Below are positions 41,886-50,935 of a stretch of DNA of 64,000 nt, in pieces (position 1 is the stretch's first letter; each line of letters opens with the position of its first letter). Location of the stretch: positions 62,001 through 126,000 of the forward strand of contig JAXGPX010000005.1 of NCBI GenBank assembly GCA_040766745.1, given 5' to 3'. The position numbers were made by a program, and so were the translations under genes. The notes under the pieces are model-generated. The model searched no databases. It saw nothing but the letters and a program-made list of their open reading frames with translations, and had not been told where the DNA came from. This stretch comes from JAXGPX01 sp040766745. Its GTDB lineage: Bacteria > Bacillota > Sulfobacillia > Fermentithermobacillales > Fermentithermobacillaceae.

Positions 41886-43067
41886 TTATCGTTCAACCAG
41901 GCACTTTACCCCGGGAAGGTCCTTGCCCTCAAGGAATTCAAGAGAAGCGCCGCCTCCGGTAGATAGGTGGCTGATTCTATCTGCGTACCTGGATACCTCC
42001 ACAGCAGCCAGTGAATCTCCGCCTCCTACTACTGTGAACCCATCGACATGGGCTATGGCGCCGGCAATCTCAAGAGTACCCCCGCGGAAAAGCTCCACTT
42101 CAAATACGCCCATGGGGCCATTCCAAAACGCAGTCTTTGACCGCGATATCTCTTCCGAGAACTCTTTTCGGGTTTCAGGGCCAATATCGAGTGCCATAGT
42201 ATTCTCAGGAACGCTGTCAGGCCTGACAACCTGTACCTCCGCCCCTGCCTCAGGCTTTTCGGCTACAACCAGATCCACAGGAAGAAGCAGTTTCTTCCCT
42301 ACATCCTCTGCCTTTTTCATGATTCTCAAGGCTTCCCCGGCCTTGTCAGGCTCGGTCAGGGACTTGCCCATATCATGCCCCTTGGCAAGCAGGAACGTAT
42401 TAGCCATACCGCCTCCAATGAGCAGGATATCAACTTCATCCAGAAGGTTTTCAAGCACTCCCAGTTTGTCCGATACCTTGGCTCCTCCGATAATGGCTAC
42501 AAAAGGGCGCTCAGGGTTTGAAAGGAGTTTGCCTAGGGCCTCCACTTCCTTCTCCATGAGAAGCCCTGCATAGGCAGGTATGAACTCGGCTATCCCGGCT
42601 GTTGACGCATGAGCCCTGTGTGCTGCTCCAAAAGCATCATTCACAAATATGTCTGCCAGAGAAGCCAATTCCCTGGCGAATTCTCTGTCGTTTTTCTCTT
42701 CTTCAGGGTGAAAACGGACGTTTTCCAAAAGCACAACGTCCTTAGGCTTCATATCGGAAACTGCCCTCTCCACCTCTTCGCCAATGCAGTCGTCAAGTTT
42801 CTTGACTTCCACTCCAAGGAGTTCAGAAAGCCTGCTTGCCACAGGGTCAAGCCTGAGGCTGTCTACTACCTTGCCTTTCGGCCGTCCGAAGTGGGATGCA
42901 AGAAGAATCTTTGCATTCTTATCCACTAGGTACTTAATAGTCGGAAGAGACGCCCTGATTCGCGTATCATCTGCAATTTCCGAGCCTTTCATTGGAACAT
43001 TGTAGTCCACACGGCAAAAACAAACTTTGCCGGCTAAGTCCACATCCCTTACAGTGGCCTTTGGCAC
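41886..43067 (-). CDS. pgk: Phosphoglycerate kinase
   Basis: 393 aa from GTG 43065-43067, with AAGGAGGTAA eight bases upstream; the ATG at 43091 precedes that site. RVDYNVPM near 18, DDTRIRASLPTI near 33, LASHFGRPKG near 52 and VVGGGDSLAA near 360 are typical for substrate and ATP binding. It makes ATP from 1,3-bisphosphoglycerate. Confidence 0.96.
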   Translation of the reverse strand: MPKATVRDVDLAGKVCFCRVDYNVPMKGSEIADDTRIRASLPTIKYLVDKNAKILLASHFGRPKGKVVDSLRLDPVASRLSELLGVEVKKLDDCIGEEVERAVSDMKPKDVVLLENVRFHPEEEKNDREFARELASLADIFVNDAFGAAHRAHASTAGIAEFIPAYAGLLMEKEVEALGKLLSNPERPFVAIIGGAKVSDKLGVLENLLDEVDILLIGGGMANTFLLAKGHDMGKSLTEPDKAGEALRIMKKAEDVGKKLLLPVDLVVAEKPEAGAEVQVVRPDSVPENTMALDIGPETRKEFSEEISRSKTAFWNGPMGVFEVELFRGGTLEIAGAIAHVDGFTVVGGGDSLAAVEVSRYADRISHLSTGGGASLEFLEGKDLPGVKCLVER

Positions 43068-43121
43068 CGGTGTTACCTCCTTACTGTTCACTACTGGTAT
43101 GCAGATCTAGTAGATCCTTCA

Positions 43122-43156
43122 CTGCCGAGCCTTCGGTATGGCTGAAAACTCGGCAG
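43122..43156 (-). other. Intercistronic hairpin between gap and pgk
   Basis: 8-bp arms CTGCCGAG/CTCGGCAG (43122-43129, 43149-43156) with an extra inner AGCC/GGCT pairing. No T run follows on the minus strand, so it is more likely an mRNA stability or processing element in the 204-bp gap-pgk spacer than a terminator. Confidence 0.4.
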
Positions 43157-43271
43157 CCCATGCTTCTGGCAGTTCGTACAACATGAACACTTGCTGCCCC
43201 CGGACAAAATTGCCGCTATTGGACACTTGTGTGCCCGCTGGTGCACTCTGCTTATGCACCTATGAGATCGC

Positions 43272-44279
43272 TTATATTCCCCTGGAAATCATGTACGAAA
43301 TCAGGTCGACAAGTCGCTCACAATAACCCCACTCGTTGTCGTACCAGGCAATCACTTTTACAAGATTGTCGCCTATTACCTGGGTAGAAAGAGCGTCTAC
43401 CACGGATGATTCAAGCATTCCTTTGTAGTCCATTGAGACCAGTGGCTCGTAGGAAACACCGAGAATACCCTTGAGTTCATTTCCTGCTGCCGCTTCAAAT
43501 GCCTTGTTAACATCTTCTACACTGCATGATTTGGATACCTGGCAGGTCAGGTCCACGACTGAAACAGTAGGTGTGGGCACTCTGAATGCCATTCCGTTAA
43601 ACTTGCCTTTCAACTGAGGAAGAACCAGGGCAACTGCTTTAGCTGCGCCGGTTGTGGTTGGAATTATGTTAAGTGCTGCCGCTCTTCCTCTACGAAGGTC
43701 CTTGTGGGGGAAATCCAAAGTGACCTGGTCATTTGTATATGCGTGAATTGTGGTCATAAGGCCTTTTTCAACGCCGAAATTCTCATCCAAAACCTTGGCT
43801 ACAGGAGCAAGCCCGTTAGTAGTGCATGACGCGTTGGAAACCACGTGGTGCTTTGAAGGATCATACTTATCCTGGTTGACACCCATGACAATAGTCAAAT
43901 CTTCGCCCTTTGCCGGAGCGGAAATCACGACTTTCTTGGCCCCTGCTGATTCTATGTGGGCAACAGCCTTCTCTTTCTGGGTAAAACGGCCCGTGGATTC
44001 AAGCACGATGTCAACACCCATGTCTTTCCACGGAATGTTGCCTGGTTCTCTTTCCGAGAACACCTTGATTTTCTTACCGCCTACGTAGAATCCATCGAGT
44101 TCTGCCTTTACATCCTCATTGAAAGTACCGTAGTTTGAATCGTACTTCAGAAGATGTGCGAGGGTACCGGGGTCTGTCAGATCGTTAACCGCCACTATGT
44201 CAATATCTTTCACTCGCTTTGAGGCCCTAAGAAACCGCCTGCCTATGCTCCCAAAGCCGTTAATACCGATTCTCGCCAT
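43272..44279 (-). CDS. gap: Glyceraldehyde-3-phosphate dehydrogenase, type I
   Basis: 335 aa. The NAD fold begins GINGFGSIGRRFLRA; Asp33 after VN indicates preference for NAD. Catalytic Cys152 sits in SNASCTTN and the His in HAYTNDQ. The C-terminal WYDNEWGYCERLVDLI is standard. It is first gene of gap-pgk-tpiA-gpmI-eno-secG-hppA. No cggR regulator gene precedes it. Confidence 0.97.
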   Translation of the reverse strand: MARIGINGFGSIGRRFLRASKRVKDIDIVAVNDLTDPGTLAHLLKYDSNYGTFNEDVKAELDGFYVGGKKIKVFSEREPGNIPWKDMGVDIVLESTGRFTQKEKAVAHIESAGAKKVVISAPAKGEDLTIVMGVNQDKYDPSKHHVVSNASCTTNGLAPVAKVLDENFGVEKGLMTTIHAYTNDQVTLDFPHKDLRRGRAAALNIIPTTTGAAKAVALVLPQLKGKFNGMAFRVPTPTVSVVDLTCQVSKSCSVEDVNKAFEAAAGNELKGILGVSYEPLVSMDYKGMLESSVVDALSTQVIGDNLVKVIAWYDNEWGYCERLVDLISYMISRGI

Positions 44280-44617
44280 TCCAACTACCTCCCGATGTAT
44301 GTATGTGACTCTTCCATATTATAACGCTATGGGAACAGTATTCCCAATGTTTGTGCCGGATCACTCGGAAACCGGGGGGGATAATGGGTACACCTACACA
44401 CATAGCTGGCAGTGGTCTTGATACCGCCCTACACGCTCTTAAAAACAGTGCTTAGCATGATTACCAGTCCTGCTCGGCCATGTGGAGATCGAGCCCAGAT
44501 CATAATAAGGTTTCGGTAGACTTGCGGGCAGAAAACTACAGGATTCTGGTCTTCACATATACGTCACTAACCTAGAAATTGTATCCACGAGATGAGCTTT
44601 CTAGATACATATCGCGT
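44280..44617. other. Intergenic region upstream of gap
   Basis: 338 bp between gap and a chromate-type transporter gene. Apart from the gap promoter and palindrome (44318-44347) and a G run (about 44374-44380) I see no gene or terminator. Confidence 0.45.
44318..44347 (-). promoter_or_regulatory. Promoter of gap with overlapping palindrome
   Basis: On the minus strand TTGGGA (44342-44347), an 18-base spacer, then a perfect TATAAT (44318-44323). The palindrome TGGGAACAGTATTCCCA (44330-44346) covers the -35 box and much of the spacer, a likely repressor site. It does not resemble the CggR operator. Confidence 0.6.
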
Positions 44618-45157
44618 TCACATGTACATCACTAACCCCAGAACCCCTGACAACACCAGCAGCAGTATCGGATCAATGTTGAAGACAAGGATGGCCACAA
44701 TCACCGCAGCAGATATAATGGCAGGAACCACCCCTGTAACAGACGTGGGAAAAACTGATAGGGCAGCCGAAAGAATCAGCGCCGCCACAATAGGCCTGAT
44801 GCCTGAAAGCATGTCTCTGACAACAGGTACTTCTTTGTATTTCAAAAAGAGCCTTCCTAGAATCATCATTATGATAAACGACGGCAGTACTACACCGAAT
44901 GTTGCCATTATGGAACCTAACACTCCGGCAACCTTAAAGCCTACGTACGTGGCCGAATTTATGGCTATAGGGCCCGGTGTACCCTGGGATATTGCTATGA
45001 CATCAATGAACTCTGCCATGTCAAGCCAGCCCCGCGTGCTCACAACCTCCCTGGAAATCAAGGGGATCATTGCGTAACCTCCGCCAAAAGCAAAGGCGCC
45101 TACTTTGAAAAATGACACAAAAAGGTCAATCAATGCCGAACCCATTTCTGACATCAT
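44618..45157 (-). CDS. Chromate transporter family, half-size subunit
   Basis: 179 aa of the CHR family (one CHR domain, about six helices). FAFGGGYAMIPLI near 21-33 and QGTPGPIAINSATYVG near 58-73 are the family motifs. Short-chain CHR proteins work as pairs of opposite orientation, and the partner is the next gene upstream. The substrate need not be chromate. Confidence 0.88.
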   Translation of the reverse strand: MMSEMGSALIDLFVSFFKVGAFAFGGGYAMIPLISREVVSTRGWLDMAEFIDVIAISQGTPGPIAINSATYVGFKVAGVLGSIMATFGVVLPSFIIMMILGRLFLKYKEVPVVRDMLSGIRPIVAALILSAALSVFPTSVTGVVPAIISAAVIVAILVFNIDPILLLVLSGVLGLVMYM

Positions 45158-45231
45158 CTCGCTTTCCAGTTGGTTGCCGGTCTGGTGATCCGTTTTGGTA
45201 ATCCCCTGGTTAACCCTTGGTTAGTTGCCAC

Positions 45232-45906
45232 CTATCGACCCGTCTTGGTAATCTCCTGGTCAACCCTTGAACGTTTTGCCAATCCGTAGATGATTCCACT
45301 TATTGCTGATATCAAGACAGCGAAGATCGGATTTATCTTCAGAAACAGAAGAAGTGCTGCACCGGCAACTGCAAACACTATATCCTTCCTGTTCTTGATT
45401 GACTTCTTGCCAACTTGCCAAACGGCCGAAATCAGCAACCCGAAGATAGCCGGACGCATACCTTTGAAAATTGCCTCAACGGCTTTTGAATCCCTGATTC
45501 TCAGGAAGAAATTAGCAACAATCAGGATGATGAGGAAAGACGGGAGGCTTGACCCGAGGGTAGCGATTAGGGAGCCAGGTACCCCTCTCATCTTGTAACC
45601 GCACAGTACAGATGTGTTAATTGCAATCGGGCCGGGCCCGCTTTGAGCTATGGCCAGAATATCCACAAATTCCGAATCCTCAAGCCACCCCTGCCTGTCC
45701 ACAAGTTCTTTTCGAATCAAGGGCACCATGGCCCATCCTCCGCCGAAGGTAAAGGCGCCAATCTTAAGAAAACTAAGGAAGATTTGAAGCAATGGGGCTG
45801 CCTGTAAAGTGGAAGATCGCGACTCACCCTTGTTATTCCGGCACTCCAGGCCTTCACCTGCGTCTCTAGCCTTGTCGCCCAGACGTACAGTCTCGGTATC
45901 ATTCAT
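45232..45906 (-). CDS. Chromate transporter family, half-size subunit
   Basis: About 224 aa from ATG 45904-45906, with GGGAGGGTG upstream. A charged N-terminal tail of about 40 residues precedes the CHR domain with FTFGGGWAMVPLI and QSGPGPIAINTSVLCG. It is transcribed with the second subunit (74 bp gap), the usual short-chain pair. Confidence 0.87.
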   Translation of the reverse strand: MNDTETVRLGDKARDAGEGLECRNNKGESRSSTLQAAPLLQIFLSFLKIGAFTFGGGWAMVPLIRKELVDRQGWLEDSEFVDILAIAQSGPGPIAINTSVLCGYKMRGVPGSLIATLGSSLPSFLIILIVANFFLRIRDSKAVEAIFKGMRPAIFGLLISAVWQVGKKSIKNRKDIVFAVAGAALLLFLKINPIFAVLISAISGIIYGLAKRSRVDQEITKTGR

Positions 45907-46038
45907 TGAATTGGCACCCTCCCATCTCAGCAATACCGCCTGCCCTTGCATACACTGTCGATTATATCATTTCTGCATACGTAGGATCTCCATGGCCGCA
46001 AATTAGTGTCTATCCCACCCGACACGTTGGCTAGAAGC
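45907..46038. other. Spacer between the transporter pair and the tandem array
   Basis: No gene or clear signal seen; it probably contains the promoter of the chromate-type transporter pair on the minus strand. Confidence 0.35.
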
Positions 46039-46550
46039 GGTGTGCCGGCGGCACACTCAGCGCAAAACATGTATGCAAAACTGACGATCCAGCTCAAACC
46101 GTTCCACCAGCGGCACACTTCAACCAAAACATGCCGCAAAACTGACAACCCAGCTCAAACTGTTCCACCGGTGGCACACTCCGCCCAAAGCATGTATGTA
46201 AAACTGACGACCCAGCCAAAACCGTTCCACCAGCGGCACACTTCGCCCAAAGCATGTATGCAAAACTGACGACCCAGCCCAATCCGTTCCACCAATGGCA
46301 CACTTCAACCAAAACATGCCGCAGAACTGACGATCCAACTCAAACTGTTCCACCGCCGGAACGCTCCGCCCAAAACATGTCGCAGAACTGACGACCCAGC
46401 TCAAACCGTTCCACCGCTGGCACACTCCGCCCAAAGCATGTATGTAAAATTGACGACCCAGCTCAAACCGTTCCACCGCTGGCACACTTCGCCCAAAGCA
46501 TGTATGCAAAACTGACAACCCAGCCAAAACCGTTCCACCGGCGGAACGCT
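46039..46550. repeat. Tandem array of about eight 61-62-bp units
   Basis: Units start GTTCCACC(A/G)NNGGCACAC(T/C) and end in CAGCTCAAACC. Copies begin about every 61-62 bp, with a partial unit at each end. Some units carry GTTCC...GGAAC or GTGTGCC...GGCACAC pairs, so each can form a hairpin. There are no unique spacers, so it is not a CRISPR. Long open frames across it on the minus strand result from the repeat period. Confidence 0.85.
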
Positions 46551-46616
46551 CATCTCCACACATCTCCTGGTGTCCCCATGATTGGCAAGGTTCTGAAAAG
46601 TGGCGTAATGAAACAA

Positions 46617-46639
46617 GCCCGGGCCAATCACTCCCGGGC
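46617..46639 (-). terminator. Terminator of the dnaG-rpoD operon
   Basis: GCCCGGG (46617-46623) pairs with CCCGGGC (46633-46639), followed by TTGTTTCATT on the minus strand, about 140 bases past rpoD. A weaker hairpin (46753-46778) overlaps the rpoD stop codon. Confidence 0.55.
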
Positions 46640-46777
46640 ATGTGTACGAAGAATGTCTAGGTTCAAACCAGCGTTCTACGTGCCTGCTGTAGATACCTAA
46701 CTCACTAACTTACTACATCAACCAATCCCCGATAGGTTACCTCTTTGGTATGGTAAACACTTAACTCAGTTAGTTTA

Positions 46778-47992
46778 CTATACAAGGTAATCCCTGAGTT
46801 TCTTGCTTCTCTGAGGGTGCCTTAGTTTCCTCAAGGCCTTGGCTTCAATCTGCCTGATACGCTCTCGGGTAACCCCGAATTCACGCCCTACTTCCTCAAG
46901 GGTACGGGCCTTGCCGTCATCCAGGCCGAATCGCAGCCTCAACACTCTTTGCTCTCTTTCATTGAGGGTATCCAGTACTTCCTCAATCTGCTCCTTTAAC
47001 AGCATGAACGATGCCGCCTCGGCAGGAGCGGGAGCGTCTACATCCTCAATGAAGTCGCCAAGGTGGCTGTCTTCTTCCTCGCCAATAGGCGTTTCCAAAG
47101 ACACAGGCTCCTGGGCAATCTTCTGAATTTCTCTGACCTTTTCAGGAGTCATTCCCATCTCTTCGGCAATTTCCTCGGCAGTCGGTTCTCTACCGAGTTC
47201 CTGCAGCAACTGACGGGAAGTCCTGACCAGCTTATTGATAGTCTCAACCATGTGGACAGGAATCCTGATTGTCCTGGCCTGATCGGCTATGGCCCGGGTA
47301 ATAGCCTGTCTTATCCACCAGGTCGCATAGGTGCTGAGCTTGTATCCTTTTCTGTAATCAAATTTCTCTACAGCCTTAATCAGGCCCATATTGCCTTCCT
47401 GAATGAGGTCTAGGAAAAGCATTCCTCGGCCTACATATCTTTTGGCAATAGATACAACAAGCCGCAAGTTCGACTCGATAAGCCGCTGCTTGGCTTCTTT
47501 TTCGCCCATTTCCATACGCTTTGCCAGCTCTACTTCTTCCTCAGCCGTAAGCAGAGGAACCCGGCCAATTTCCTTCAAATACATCCTAACAGGATCATCC
47601 AGTGCCACTCCCTCAGGAACCGACAAGTCGATATCGGTAGTTTCTTCCTTATCTTCAGCCTCATCCGAATCGTTTTCCTCAGTGTCATCTGCACTCTCAT
47701 CTTCGGCATTTTCGTCTGAAAGAGGGATTGGCTTTGCGGCTCGGCTCCGTACAGCCGTATCTGTTGCTCCTTGTCCTCCTCGTAAGCTAAACGCGCCAGA
47801 GGCCGACTGCCTCTCACTTACAACTTCTACGCCCATATCTTGAAATGCCCTGTAGGCCTGGTCCATCTGTTCTTCTGTCATCTCCAGGCCATGCAATGCA
47901 TCTGCAATTTCCTTATAGGTTAAGAAGCCCTTTTCCTGTCCAAGCGCAATTAGCTCTTTTATTGCGTCCATCCCTGTATGCAGGTCTTTCAA
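46778..47992 (-). CDS. rpoD: Primary RNA polymerase sigma factor
   Basis: 404 aa. Region 1.1 is followed by an acidic linker (about 91-118), then DPVRMYLKEIG (region 1.2), region 2 with YKLSTYATWWIRQAI, region 3, and region 4 with TLEEVGREFGVTRERIRQIEAKALRKLR. The start is TTG 47990-47992, overlapping the dnaG stop (TTGA) and preceded by GGGAGG, so it is coupled to dnaG. Vegetative housekeeping factor. Confidence 0.95.
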   Translation of the reverse strand: MKDLHTGMDAIKELIALGQEKGFLTYKEIADALHGLEMTEEQMDQAYRAFQDMGVEVVSERQSASGAFSLRGGQGATDTAVRSRAAKPIPLSDENAEDESADDTEENDSDEAEDKEETTDIDLSVPEGVALDDPVRMYLKEIGRVPLLTAEEEVELAKRMEMGEKEAKQRLIESNLRLVVSIAKRYVGRGMLFLDLIQEGNMGLIKAVEKFDYRKGYKLSTYATWWIRQAITRAIADQARTIRIPVHMVETINKLVRTSRQLLQELGREPTAEEIAEEMGMTPEKVREIQKIAQEPVSLETPIGEEEDSHLGDFIEDVDAPAPAEAASFMLLKEQIEEVLDTLNEREQRVLRLRFGLDDGKARTLEEVGREFGVTRERIRQIEAKALRKLRHPQRSKKLRDYLV

Positions 47993-49872
47993 CCCTCTTC
48001 CCTCCCGGGGAAATCTCCGGAGAAACCACTAAAGTCGTCTCCCCTTGTGGACTTCACCTGTTTAAGTAATTTCTGATAGTCACTGATAATAGTCAAAAGT
48101 CGTCGCTCGTCCCGCGCTTCTTGGGCCCGCTTCATCTCTTCCCTCAACTCAGCCAGTCTAAATTCCTTGAGTTTCTTCACACAATCTATTAATACGCGTT
48201 CAGGCTGGTCCACGGGTCCAAATTTGGCGCAAAGTTCCGCAATCCAGTTCGAGATCGCTGTATCTTCCATCCATACAAGGGAGTTCTCCAAATTCGCATA
48301 CACTAGACGACACCTGGCGTCTTCAAAGTCAGTGTCACCAAGATGGGCGTTTGCCATCTTCGCTAATTCTGGTTTTTCTACAAGCGCCCTGATTATTCCT
48401 TCCTCAGCCCTTTGCCGCCCGAGGGCAATTTCACGGCCTGCTCCAGGCCCCTTTTCAATCCCAGATTTTGACTGGTTGTCATAACTTGTAGTATTGCTAT
48501 TTTCTGACTTTTTATACCTGGAGGCTTCCTGTAACCTCCGCCTGTATAATTCGACGTCCCTATCCAGAGATTCCTTCCGTACGTCAAGATCACGCCAAAT
48601 CTCTGATGTATATGCCGAACTTTCAACTTCACTTTCCAGACTAGCCAGCACCGGTATCATTATGTCCTTTATTTTGAGTTTCCCCTCAACTGTGGAAATG
48701 TCATTGGATTTTGCTGCCTCTTCGTAGATAAACCGGATGTCCGGAACCGCCCGATCTATCAATTCCCCAAATCTGCTTGCCCCGTACTTGGCCACGTACT
48801 CATCTGGATCCTTAGCTCCTTCAAATGTCACAACCCTGGTTTTTCCGCCTGCCTCACGGAAAATGTCGATACACCGCCTGACAGCATTCTTGCCAGCCTC
48901 ATCCTGGTCGTAGGAAAGCACAACATCGTCGCACAAAAGCAGAAGGGTTCTAGCTTGCTCCCTGGAAAAGGCTGTGCCCATTCCGGCTACAGCGTAATCA
49001 ATGCCATTTTGGAACATGCTTATGACATCCATATACCCTTCCATCACACAGACCTTACCTTTACTCCGAATACCCGGTTTGGCCAGATTCAGGGCGTACA
49101 ATTCCCTTCCCTTGTGAAACAGCGGTGTGTCCGAGGAGTTCAGGTATTTGGGCATGTCATCTCCAACTGCTCTTCCGGCGAAACCTACAAGATCGCCATT
49201 TGCGTTCCAAATCGGAAAAATGACCCGGTTCCTAAACCGGTCGTAGCAACCGCGCCTCTGTCTGCCTCGTTGCCCCTCTCCGGTACTGCCTTGATCCCTT
49301 TCTACGGCCAACCCTGCCTTTACCAAGCACTTTTCATCAATTCCTGCCTTCTTGCTTCCCGCTGTGATAAACTCCCACTCAGGAGGAGCGTACCCGAGTT
49401 GAAACAGGTCAATTGTCTCTCGAGAAAGGCCCCGCTTTTCCAAATAGCTGAGGGCTTGTACACCTTGCCTTGAGAAGAGCATCTCTCTATACCGTCCCAG
49501 GGCAAAACTAAGTGCCTTGCGTATGTCATCACGCTCTGCCTTTCTCTTTTGTTCCAATGGACTAAGCCTTGCTTCAGGAAGGCGCACTCCTGTCCTTTTT
49601 GCCAATTCCTCAACCGTTTCCTGAAAACTCATGTTTGCGATTTTCATCAGAAACGAAAACACGTTTCCGCCTTGGCCACATCCGAAACAGTAAAACAGTT
49701 GCTTGTCCGGATCCACGCTAAAGGAAGGTGTCTTCTCCTGATGGAAAGGACACAGCCCAACGTAGCTTCTCCCTGCCTTGCGCAGATTCACATACTCAGA
49801 GATGAGAGAAACTATGTCAGCCCTTGACCTAATTTCAGTTATGATATCCTCGCTAAAGTACTTCTTCGACAC
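47989..49872 (-). CDS. dnaG: DNA primase
   Basis: About 627 aa from GTG 49870-49872 (GAGGTG upstream); a frame to 49908 is open but lacks a better site. The CHC2 zinc finger (CPFHQEKTPSF ... FYCFGCGQGGN) lies near 40-70. The TOPRIM core has VCVMEGYMDVI and SYDQDEAGKNA, and a helicase-binding C-terminal part follows. It makes primers for replication and is coupled to rpoD. Confidence 0.95.
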   Translation of the reverse strand: MSKKYFSEDIITEIRSRADIVSLISEYVNLRKAGRSYVGLCPFHQEKTPSFSVDPDKQLFYCFGCGQGGNVFSFLMKIANMSFQETVEELAKRTGVRLPEARLSPLEQKRKAERDDIRKALSFALGRYREMLFSRQGVQALSYLEKRGLSRETIDLFQLGYAPPEWEFITAGSKKAGIDEKCLVKAGLAVERDQGSTGEGQRGRQRRGCYDRFRNRVIFPIWNANGDLVGFAGRAVGDDMPKYLNSSDTPLFHKGRELYALNLAKPGIRSKGKVCVMEGYMDVISMFQNGIDYAVAGMGTAFSREQARTLLLLCDDVVLSYDQDEAGKNAVRRCIDIFREAGGKTRVVTFEGAKDPDEYVAKYGASRFGELIDRAVPDIRFIYEEAAKSNDISTVEGKLKIKDIMIPVLASLESEVESSAYTSEIWRDLDVRKESLDRDVELYRRRLQEASRYKKSENSNTTSYDNQSKSGIEKGPGAGREIALGRQRAEEGIIRALVEKPELAKMANAHLGDTDFEDARCRLVYANLENSLVWMEDTAISNWIAELCAKFGPVDQPERVLIDCVKKLKEFRLAELREEMKRAQEARDERRLLTIISDYQKLLKQVKSTRGDDFSGFSGDFPGREEG

Positions 49873-50294
49873 TTTTCGCACCTCGTAAATCCCTTTGAGA
49901 CAATGCAACCTAAACTGTATTCGATATTGAAATCGAAAATCCTTCTAGGATCGCCAAATTATTCGGTCAATTTATCAATTCCTGTTACTTTGTACATGGG
50001 ATAGCCTTTTTCCTTCCGGATGGCCATGATTGGCTGGTGGCTTGCATCATTTCTCCGGTCCTGCTGCAGTCTGGTCTGTGCATGAAGGAACCGGAAAAGC
50101 AAGGCCCTTCCCGGTTTTCCGGTAATACACAATTCGGAAACCAACGCAAATATTTGTCATCCATGGACTGATTCGCCCGTAACCGGTCGTATTGGGCTGA
50201 CTAATGGAAATCCGGGTGGTAAGAAGTCTACCATTAGGATATACGATCTTGGCGGTCGAAGGTTTTACTGTCCATATGTGTAAATTATGTGACT
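49873..50294. other. Gene-free region upstream of dnaG
   Basis: No gene seen. It should contain the dnaG-rpoD promoter; I could not pick a convincing one. Confidence 0.4.
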
Positions 50295-50600
50295 AACCGC
50301 AAGCTGGGCATGCAGGTTCCGGAATAACGTGCTGCCGGTTGTACGGTGTTGCGCTTAACCGCAAGCTGGGCGTGCAGATCCCGGAAGAACGTACTGCCGG
50401 TTGAACGGTTTGCGCCTAACCGCAAGCTGGCGTGCAGTTCCCGAAAGAACGTGCTGTCCGTTGAACGGTGTTACGACGAACCGCAAGCTGGGCGTGCAGA
50501 TCCCGGAAGAACGTACTGCTGGTTGTACGTTCCCCCGCAACCCGTAAAGCCAAGTGGCAGATCCCAGCGAAACGAATAGTATACTGAACGGTTTCGGCGG
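50295..50600. repeat. Tandem array of five 60-62-bp units
   Basis: Units start AACCGCAAGCTGG at 50295, 50357, 50418 and 50479, with a decayed copy at 50539. Unit parts GAACGGTTTG, AGCTGGG and TGCCGG also occur, in the same order, in the opposite-strand reading of the array at 46039-46550, so the two arrays look related. Confidence 0.8.
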
Positions 50601-50679
50601 AAGGATAAACGTGGTTTGCGGGTCCGGACAGTTAGATCTGCCTGCTAAACGATTTTGGTGAATCTTGCAACCAGACATA

Positions 50680-50798
50680 CAGGTTCCGCAAGGATTCAGG
50701 CTCCACATAGATCCAGGTTCCGCAAGGATTCAGGCTCCATACAGATTCAGGCTTCACAGAGATTCAGGTTCCACAGAGATACAGGCTCTATAAGGAAA
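50680..50798. repeat. Tandem array of seven 17-bp units
   Basis: Every 17 bases a unit CAGG(T/C)T(C/T)C(C/A)... begins (50680, 50697, 50714, 50731, 50748, 50765, 50782). The first four alternate two subtypes, forming a 34-bp higher-order repeat. The last unit runs into the ppdK terminator. Confidence 0.8.
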
Positions 50799-50819
50799 GG
50801 CCCGGTTTCCCGGGCCTTT
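50796..50819 (-). terminator. Terminator of the ppdK operon
   Basis: A perfect 10-bp stem AAAGGCCCGG/CCGGGCCTTT (50796-50805, 50810-50819) with a four-base loop, 117 bases past the ppdK stop on the minus strand. Confidence 0.8.
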
Positions 50820-50935
50820 GACATTCAGATATTCAGAATTCAGTTCAAGACCAACTCCAACGTTCGGCTACGAGTGTTTCAAAGCCGGATGAACTGCCAC
50901 CAGCCTTGCAACTATCGAACCGGTTTGTAGTGCAA

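Noticed and set aside
46039..46550. Possible CRISPR array
   Set aside because: The whole 61-62-bp unit repeats, with no unique spacers between constant parts, and no cas genes are near.
46120..46641. Long minus-strand open frames across the tandem array, with repeated Trp/Val/Phe-rich sequence
   Set aside because: The open frames come from repeat units whose length is near a multiple of three; there is no ribosome site and several frames are open at once.
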